Assembly (NCBI GenBank): GCA_028703175.1
Contig: JAQVNJ010000115.1
Span: forward strand, 1 to 20,314
DNA: 20,314 bases
Source: JAAYCB01 sp012744395
GTDB lineage: Bacteria; Planctomycetota; Planctomycetia; Pirellulales; Thermoguttaceae
Direction of reading: 5' to 3'
Part shown: one piece after another, positions 15,376-20,314 of the stretch
Layout: every line of letters begins with the position of its first letter
Position numbering within the stretch: position 1 is the first letter of the stretch
Notes under the pieces: generated by a model
What the model was told of the DNA's origin: nothing
The model's database searches: none
The model's input: the letters and a program-made list of their open reading frames with translations, nothing else
Made by a program: the position numbers and the translations under genes

Positions 15376-17451
15376 ATGGACAACAACCGCCAGAATACGC
15401 AGCGTGGCCCCCATGAGAAGAGAACCCCTCCGCCGGGCGGTGGAACGATCTGGTTCGTTGTCGGTCTGGTTTTGGTGATCCTGTTCGCCGCTTCGCTGAT
15501 TCGCACCCCCTTCCGGGTCGACTTGCCAATGTCGGAGCTGAAGCGGCTGATCGCGTTGGGCGCGCCCGACACGAATCCAGACGCCAAGGTGGTCGTGGTC
15601 GAAAACAAGGGGCAGGACAAGGAGCGGATGATTGAATACTCGCACCTGAACGTGGAGCGGATCGGTCCGGAGCGAATCACCGGTACCGTCACCCGCAAGG
15701 TTGTCGAGCCCGAGAAGGAGGCCGGAAGCGCTGAGCCGGATGTGCCGTTCGTGACAGACGTCTGGGGGCTGAGCGAAGGCAATAGCGAGCTGATCGACCT
15801 CTTGACGGAAAAAGGGTTCCGGGAGGTCCGCGGCGAGAATTTTCCGAGCTTCTGGCGGAATTACGGCCCCTTGATCGTGTTTTTGCTGATCATGCTGCCG
15901 TTCTTCCTGATCATGATGCGGCGAATCAGCGGGGCCGGCGGGGCAATGGCGTGCGGCCGCCGGCGCGGCCCGCTGATCGCCCGGGAAGACATCCAGGAAT
16001 CGTTCAACGACGTCGCGGGGGTCGACGAGGCGGTGGAAGAGCTCCGCGAGGTGGTCGAATTCTTGAAGAATCCGGAGAAGTATCGGGTTCTTGGCGGACG
16101 AATCCCCAAGGGCGTGCTGCTTGTCGGCCCGCCCGGCACCGGCAAGACGCTGCTGGCCAGGGCGATCGCCGGCGAGGCGGGCGTGCCCTTCTTCAGCCTC
16201 TCCGGTTCCGATTTCGTCGAGATGTTCGTGGGCGTCGGAGCCGCGCGGGTCCGGGACCTGTTCCAGCAGGCGGAGGCGAAGTCGCCATGCATCGTCTTCA
16301 TCGATGAACTGGACGCGCTGGGGAAGACCCGGGGAACGAGCGTCGTCGGGGGACATGACGAACGCGAGCAGACGCTCAACGCCCTGTTGGTCGAGATGGA
16401 CGGCTTCAGCTCCAACAGTGGAACGATCGTGATGGCCGCAACAAACCGCCCCGAGACGCTCGATCCGGCCTTGCTTCGTTCCGGGCGATTCGACCGGCAG
16501 GTGCTTGTGGACCGTCCGGACATCCGCGGCCGCGAGGCGATCCTCAAGGTCCACGTGAAGAACGTCAAGCTCGACGAGAGCGTGGACCTGCGGAAAGTGG
16601 CCGCGATCACCTCCGGCTTCGTCGGCGCCGATCTGTCGAATCTGGTCAACGAAGCGGCGCTGCTGGCCGTCCGCAATGCCAAGGAAGCGGTCACGATGGA
16701 CGAGTTCACCGAGGCGGTCGAGCGCGTCACTGCGGGACTGGAGAAACGCCAACGGTTGATCCAGGAAGATGAAAAACAACGCGTCGCCTATCACGAAAGC
16801 GCCCACGCCCTGGTGGCCTACAGCCTGCCGAACACCGATCCGGTGCACAAAGTGTCGATCATCCCCCGCGGTCTGGCCGCCCTCGGCTACACATTGCAGC
16901 GTCCCGAGGGAGACCGCTACTTGATGACCCAAAGCGAGCTGGAGAGCCGCGTCCAAGTGCTGTTGGCCGGCACGGTCGCCGAAGAGCTGGTCTTCGAGGA
17001 CGTTTCCACCGGCGCCCAGAACGATCTGGAACGCGCCACGGAAATCGTGCGGCGAATGGTCATGGAATTCGGCATGAGCCGGCTCGGCCGCGTCGCCTAT
17101 CGCGAGGGGCCGGGCAGCGCCTTTCTCGGCGGCGGAGCGGACTATCCCCGCGAACGCCGCTACAGCGAGCGGACCGCGCGCGAAATCGACGAGGAAATCC
17201 GGCGAATCATCGACGAGTCGCTCCATCACGTCCGGCAGATCCTCGAGGCCCGCCGGGCGGCGCTGGTCGCGCTGGCCAACCGATTGATCGAAAAGGAAGT
17301 CATCGACACCGAAGAACTGAAGGAAATCGTCGAGGCGAATTCTCCAAGCCCGCAGATCGTGCCGGGGACCACCGGAACCAAGCGTTTCGCCGCGCTGCGG
17401 CTTGACAACCTCGACGAGGGCGCGAAAGACACGGGGGAAAGCTGCGGCTGA
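15376..17451 (+). CDS. ftsH: ATP-dependent zinc metalloprotease FtsH
   Basis: A 691-aa membrane-anchored AAA protease that degrades misfolded or regulated membrane proteins. Two N-terminal membrane helices (about 25-43 and 164-183) flank an extracytoplasmic domain. The AAA domain has Walker A GPPGTGKT (251-258), pore motif FVEMFVGVGAARVRD, Walker B IVFIDELDAL (D310) and an Arg finger in LLRSGRFDRQ. The protease domain has the zinc motif HESAH at 473-477, the E474 base present, and the usual STGAQNDLERATEI segment with a further metal-binding Asp. Length is normal. No strong ribosome binding site precedes ATG 15376. It is divergent from dxr-rseP, so two membrane proteases sit side by side; both are known elsewhere to act in envelope stress, but linkage here is inferred. 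Confidence 0.97.
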   Translation: MDNNRQNTQRGPHEKRTPPPGGGTIWFVVGLVLVILFAASLIRTPFRVDLPMSELKRLIALGAPDTNPDAKVVVVENKGQDKERMIEYSHLNVERIGPERITGTVTRKVVEPEKEAGSAEPDVPFVTDVWGLSEGNSELIDLLTEKGFREVRGENFPSFWRNYGPLIVFLLIMLPFFLIMMRRISGAGGAMACGRRRGPLIAREDIQESFNDVAGVDEAVEELREVVEFLKNPEKYRVLGGRIPKGVLLVGPPGTGKTLLARAIAGEAGVPFFSLSGSDFVEMFVGVGAARVRDLFQQAEAKSPCIVFIDELDALGKTRGTSVVGGHDEREQTLNALLVEMDGFSSNSGTIVMAATNRPETLDPALLRSGRFDRQVLVDRPDIRGREAILKVHVKNVKLDESVDLRKVAAITSGFVGADLSNLVNEAALLAVRNAKEAVTMDEFTEAVERVTAGLEKRQRLIQEDEKQRVAYHESAHALVAYSLPNTDPVHKVSIIPRGLAALGYTLQRPEGDRYLMTQSELESRVQVLLAGTVAEELVFEDVSTGAQNDLERATEIVRRMVMEFGMSRLGRVAYREGPGSAFLGGGADYPRERRYSERTAREIDEEIRRIIDESLHHVRQILEARRAALVALANRLIEKEVIDTEELKEIVEANSPSPQIVPGTTGTKRFAALRLDNLDEGAKDTGESCG

Positions 17452-17565
17452 GCAGGATGATTCACGAGCCGGGGACTGTGCGATCTGTGGCGCGCGTTCG
17501 TAAATGCTTGAGCCAGGCCAACTTGGATCATCCGCCCTCGCTTGCCCGTCGGGCTACACGGCCTC

Positions 17566-17578
17566 GCCGCCAGGCGGC
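17566..17578. repeat. GC-rich hairpin between ftsH and the response regulator gene
   Basis: GCCGCC and GGCGGC are perfect inverted copies around one A, in the gap between the convergent ends of ftsH and the response regulator. It could help stop transcription from both sides, but no T-run is present. Nothing else is seen in this 154-bp gap. Confidence 0.3.
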
Positions 17579-17605
17579 CCCCCAGATGCGGCGGACCGGG
17601 AGGGG

Positions 17606-17998
17606 TCAGTCGAACCGCCAATTGTAGGTCCGCTCCAGCGCGCGGCGGACAATCGACCGGATTTCGGAAGAAGTCATTGGCTTGGCCAGCACCGAGAACG
17701 CTTGGACAACCCTCGCCTGCTCCAGGATCGTTTCGTCGAGATGGGCCGACATGAGAATGCAGGGGAGCAGCGCCCGGAGTTGCTTCAGCCGCCGGATCGT
17801 CTCCAGCCCGGTGAGCTTCGGCATGTGCATGTCGAGCAGCGCCAGGTGGACCTCCTGGCTTTCGACGATGGCCAGCGCTTCTTCTCCGTCGGCTGCGGTC
17901 AACGTGCGGAAGCCCTGCGGCTCGAACACCGTCTGAAGCGTCTCGCGGAATGCGAGATCGTCGTCGGTGATCAGGAGAGAAGGCGCCAAGATCGACAT
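17606..17998 (-). CDS. Single-domain (CheY-like) response regulator
   Basis: A 130-aa protein consisting of one receiver domain. The acidic pocket is DDD (12-14), the phosphoacceptor is D56 in LALLDMHMPKL, the switch residue is S84 in ILMSAH and the conserved Lys is K106 in LAKPM. No output domain follows; the chain ends after helix 5 with YNWRFD. Such proteins pass a phosphate on or act by binding a partner. The ATG at 17998 starts 10 residues before the first Asp cluster; the 51 extra codons upstream are not credible. No histidine kinase is in the window, so it is an orphan here. An AT-rich block at 18100-18180 probably contains its promoter. Confidence 0.93.
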   Translation of the reverse strand: MSILAPSLLITDDDLAFRETLQTVFEPQGFRTLTAADGEEALAIVESQEVHLALLDMHMPKLTGLETIRRLKQLRALLPCILMSAHLDETILEQARVVQAFSVLAKPMTSSEIRSIVRRALERTYNWRFD

Positions 17999-18254
17999 GG
18001 TTGAAGTCTCGCTGCCTTGAGCAGGCACGCCCGCAGAAAAACATCCGTCCCATCCGCGGCAACCGATCCCGCTCAACCTAAAGCTTAACACCACCCCTGC
18101 TGGATGTGCAAGTTGAGTACCATAATTGCAGGATCCCTTCCAGAGCCGCATGCGTTTTTCGCAAACAAATATAGTTTAAAGACTTAAGGCGGGCGATTAC
18201 GGTCGCGCCGAGGCCTGCTGGCGGGACTGCCGTTTGACGGGGATGGGGATGCAG

Positions 18255-18273
18255 ACCTGCCAGATTGGCAGGT
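18255..18273. promoter_or_regulatory. Operator-like palindrome, site 1
   Basis: ACCTGCCAGATTGGCAGGT has perfect 8-bp arms around GAT. It lies 102 bp upstream of the related site 2 and 208 bp before sdhC. It may be an operator or a member of a dispersed palindrome family. Confidence 0.5.
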
Positions 18274-18356
18274 GTTTCAGGCTCTGTCTTTCCGGGACTG
18301 GGCGAAAGCGGCTTGGTGCGGGACCGGCAGACGCGGACGGCAAGCGACAAGCGCCG

Positions 18357-18388
18357 GCTTGCCCGATCGGCAAGCGCGTGGATATACT
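18357..18388 (+). promoter_or_regulatory. Probable sdhC promoter with overlapping palindrome (site 2)
   Basis: TTGCCC (18359-18364) and TATACT (18383-18388), 18 bp apart, make a plausible sigma-70 promoter with a leader of about 85 nt to the GTG at 18481. The palindrome GCTTGCCCGATCGGCAAGC (18357-18375), 7-bp arms, covers the -35 box and part of the spacer, which is where a repressor would act. A third, weaker copy of the core, TCTCCGATCGGCA, lies at 18418-18430, downstream of the start point. Confidence 0.5.
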
Positions 18389-18480
18389 TTCCGAGAATTT
18401 CGATTTCCCCGGGCGGTTCTCCGATCGGCAGGCGCGAGAGCGGTCAACGGCTTCTACACCCCCCGTCGAAAGGGTGAGAT

Positions 18481-19302
18481 GTGCGAACCTTGGATTGCGC
18501 TTCGGTTTTCGGGCGGCACGAGTTCCTGATTCGCCGCCTCCACTCGCTCACCGGCCTGGTTCCCATCGGCGGATATCTGGCGTTCCACTTGGCTACGAAT
18601 GCCGCCATTCTCGACGGCATCCCCGCCTACCAGCACCGCGCCGACCAGATTCACCGCCTCGGCCCGACGACGATCCTGTTTCTCGAATGGCTGTTGATCT
18701 TCCTGCCGATCCTGTTCCACGGCATCGTCGGTATGTTGATCGTCAGCCGGGGCAGGCGAAACGTCAGCCAGTATCCCTACGGCGGCAATATCCGCTACAC
18801 GCTCCAGCGGGCGACCGGCGTGATTGCGATGGCCTTCATTCTCTGGCACGTCTTCCAGATGCACGGATGGTTCCGCTGGGAGTGGTGGGTTGAAAGCGTT
18901 GCCAAGCCCCTGGGCGGCGCGGGCTTCGATCCGGCAGCGGCGATCACCGCCCCGCAGGTCATCCAGAGCTCGTGGATCATTGCGGCCCTCTACGCCGTGG
19001 GCACGCTGGCTTGCGTTTATCACCTGGCCAACGGCCTCTGGACGATGGGGATCACCTGGGGAGTGTGGACCAGCCCCGCGGCCCAGCGGAAAGCGAACAT
19101 CCCCTGCGCGATCGTGGGGTTCGCCCTGGCCGTGGTCGGCATCGGGGCGCTCTACGGAATGTGGACCGCGGACTTGACGGGAGAGTCCGGGTACAAGCCC
19201 GAAGCGAGGGGGCACCAGGCCGGAGCTTGGCAACCCGATGCAGGCTCCAAGTGGGACGTTCCCAAGCTGGAGCTTGGCAACGAGGGAAAACTGGACCCCT
19301 GA
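18481..19302 (+). CDS. sdhC: Succinate dehydrogenase/fumarate reductase cytochrome b subunit (SdhC, single-subunit anchor)
   Basis: A 273-aa membrane anchor of the five-helix kind that carries haem b and the quinone site in one chain, as in type-B enzymes of Bacillus and epsilonproteobacteria. Candidate haem-ligand His residues occur in RRLHSLTG, AFHLATN, LFHGIVG, LWHVFQMHG and VYHLANGLW. The start is GTG 18481 with GGGTGAG just before it. sdhA follows after 54 bp in the same direction, as expected for an sdhCAB operon. The membrane domain ends near residue 240 (ALYGMWTADL). The remaining 30 or so residues are unlike the family and include PKLELGNEG, which is encoded by a REP-like palindrome at 19257-19282, so the C-terminus seems to have been replaced or extended by repeat DNA. 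Confidence 0.93.
   Translation: MRTLDCASVFGRHEFLIRRLHSLTGLVPIGGYLAFHLATNAAILDGIPAYQHRADQIHRLGPTTILFLEWLLIFLPILFHGIVGMLIVSRGRRNVSQYPYGGNIRYTLQRATGVIAMAFILWHVFQMHGWFRWEWWVESVAKPLGGAGFDPAAAITAPQVIQSSWIIAALYAVGTLACVYHLANGLWTMGITWGVWTSPAAQRKANIPCAIVGFALAVVGIGALYGMWTADLTGESGYKPEARGHQAGAWQPDAGSKWDVPKLELGNEGKLDP
19257..19282. repeat. REP-like palindrome inside the 3' end of sdhC
   Basis: CCAAGCT-GG-AGCTTGG (19262-19277) extends outward through one C/C mismatch to CGTT/AACG arms at 19257-19282. It shares the core of the element upstream of ftsH and is base-for-base the same as the copy at 19318-19343. It is translated as part of SdhC. Just upstream, 19216-19260 holds degenerate pieces with GGAGCTTGGCAACC and GGCTCCAAG, so repeats of this family have probably accumulated here. 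Confidence 0.8.
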
Positions 19303-19317
19303 ACCCTTCAACACAAC

Positions 19318-19343
19318 CGTTCCCAAGCTGGAGCTTGGCAACG
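19318..19343. repeat. REP-like palindrome in the sdhC-sdhA gap
   Basis: An identical copy of the 26-bp element at 19257-19282, located in the 54-bp gap between sdhC and sdhA. Its right end is 5 bp before GAGGA, the ribosome binding site of sdhA, so a hairpin in the transcript could affect sdhA translation or protect the message end. Confidence 0.8.
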
Positions 19344-19356
19344 AGACGAGGACTTG

Positions 19357-20314
19357 ATGGCGAAACCGAAGGTTGTTGTGATCGGCGGCGGCCTGGCCGG
19401 CCTGTCGGCGACGATGCAGTTGGCCCAACTGGGCATCGACGTCGACGTGGTCAGCCTGACTCCGGTGAAGCGCTCGCACAGCTGTTGCGCCCAAGGGGGG
19501 ATCAACAGCGTCAACAATCTCACGCGGCAGTTGGGCGATTCGGAGTGGAAGCACTTCGACGACACCGTCTACGGCGGCGACTTCCTCCAGCACCAGCCGC
19601 CGGTGAGGGAGATGGCTCTCTGGGCCCCCAAGATCATCGAACTGATGGACCGGCTGGGCGTGACGTTCAACCGCACGCCGGAAGGATTTCGCGATCAGCG
19701 GCGGTTCGGGGGAACACTCTTCGCACGCACGGCGTTTGCCGGCGCCACGACCGGCCAGCAACTGCTCTACGCCCTCGACGAGCAGGTTCGCCGCTGGGAG
19801 GAGCACGGGCACGTCGCCAAGTACGAGTTCTGGGACTACCTGGGACCGGTGCTCGATGACCGCGGCGTCTGCTGCGGCGCGATCGTGCAGGACCTCGTGA
19901 CGATGGAAGTGCGGGCGCTGCGGGCCGACGCCCTGATTATCGCCTCCGGCGGTTGCGGGCTGATCTACGGCCGCTCGACGATGTCGATGGCCTGCACCGG
20001 CAGCGCGGCCAGCCGCACCTTCCAGGCCGGCGTGGATTACGCCAACGGCGAATTCATCCAGGTCCATCCGACCGCGATCCCGGCGGCCGACAAGCTGCGG
20101 CTGATGAGCGAATCGGCGCGCGGCGAGGGGGGCCGCGTCTGGGTGCCGAAGACGCCTCAAGATGCCCGCCATCCGAACAAGATTCCGGCCGCCGAACGCT
20201 ACTACTTTCTCGAACAGCGGTATCCCAAATACGGCAACCTGGTGCCCCGCGACATCGCCACGCGCGAAATCTTCAATGTCTGCACCAAGGAGGGGCTGAG
20301 CGTCGAGAAAGACC
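19357..20314 (+). CDS. sdhA: Succinate dehydrogenase/fumarate reductase flavoprotein subunit (SdhA), partial
   Basis: The first 319 residues are present; the gene runs off the right edge. It oxidises succinate to fumarate (or the reverse) and holds covalent FAD. Visible: dinucleotide-binding VIGGGLAGLSA (8-18), covalent-FAD His in RSHSCCAQGGIN (H41), VHPTAIP with H237 and ESARGEGG (about 252-259), which form the substrate site and catalytic Arg region. The pattern resembles the Bacillus/epsilonproteobacterial type. The ATG at 19357 has GAGGA 4 bp before it. The RSHSCC segment has two Cys where RSHTVA-like sequences are often seen, worth noting but not disabling. The iron-sulfur subunit gene is expected next, outside the window. 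Confidence 0.96.
   Translation, partial: MAKPKVVVIGGGLAGLSATMQLAQLGIDVDVVSLTPVKRSHSCCAQGGINSVNNLTRQLGDSEWKHFDDTVYGGDFLQHQPPVREMALWAPKIIELMDRLGVTFNRTPEGFRDQRRFGGTLFARTAFAGATTGQQLLYALDEQVRRWEEHGHVAKYEFWDYLGPVLDDRGVCCGAIVQDLVTMEVRALRADALIIASGGCGLIYGRSTMSMACTGSAASRTFQAGVDYANGEFIQVHPTAIPAADKLRLMSESARGEGGRVWVPKTPQDARHPNKIPAAERYYFLEQRYPKYGNLVPRDIATREIFNVCTKEGLSVEKD

Larger units (their letters stand above)
17999..18480. other. Long divergent regulatory region before sdhC
   Basis: A 482-bp region without a credible gene. Positions 18100-18180 are distinctly AT-rich and include TATATT on the minus strand (18173-18168), without a clear -35. The right half carries three related palindromic sites and a probable sdhC promoter, annotated separately. 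Confidence 0.55.

Noticed and set aside
15148..17229. Minus-strand open frame of 693 codons opposite ftsH
   Set aside because: It lies across the highly conserved ftsH gene and has the composition of an antisense frame.

Overview
This GC-rich window looks chromosomal and most likely comes from a planctomycete, probably Pirellulales-like. That assignment is inferred from protein character (five-helix SdhC plus type-B SdhA, an RseP with extra PDZ-like domains, an MFS/acyltransferase/AMP-ligase fusion, a STAS/anti-sigma pair), from small lineage-type proteins of unknown function, and from many interspersed palindromes and tandem repeats. No rRNA or other direct phylogenetic marker is present.

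Region 1 (1-2740) is accessory DNA with looser codon choice. It holds a Cro/CI-type regulator on the minus strand, a roughly 390-bp divergent region ending in a 37-bp near-perfect palindrome, a possible 85-aa small protein, and a large serine recombinase. The recombinase frame is broken by an in-frame TAG, after which a family-like C-terminus continues into the 3' half of tRNA-Asn(GTT) at 2741-2813. This looks like the right-hand end of an integrated element; the left end is outside the window.

Region 2 (2741-5194, minus strand) holds tRNA-Asn with its own promoter and a leader hairpin, an anti-sigma-type ATPase and a STAS antagonist behind a near-consensus sigma-70 promoter, a secreted protein of unknown function and a small membrane protein of unknown function.

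Region 3 (5561-11416) holds a 1202-aa fusion of an MFS transporter, a PlsC-type acyltransferase and an acyl-CoA/ACP synthetase (phospholipid remodelling), a DinB-fold protein, and on the opposite strand a ceramide-glucosyltransferase-like GT2 enzyme. Region 4 (11693-17998) is a membrane and envelope block: dxr and rseP coupled on the minus strand, ftsH divergent from them, then an orphan single-domain response regulator. Region 5 (18481 to the end) starts the succinate dehydrogenase/fumarate reductase operon (sdhC, then sdhA cut by the window edge), preceded by a long regulatory region with related palindromes.

Most of the window is ordinary housekeeping content. The points most worth a second look are the amber-interrupted recombinase abutting tRNA-Asn, the 37-bp palindrome at its operon start, the palindromes upstream of sdhC that share a core with it, and REP-like elements, one of which encodes the C-terminus of SdhC. 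I did not see a clearly new multi-gene system.
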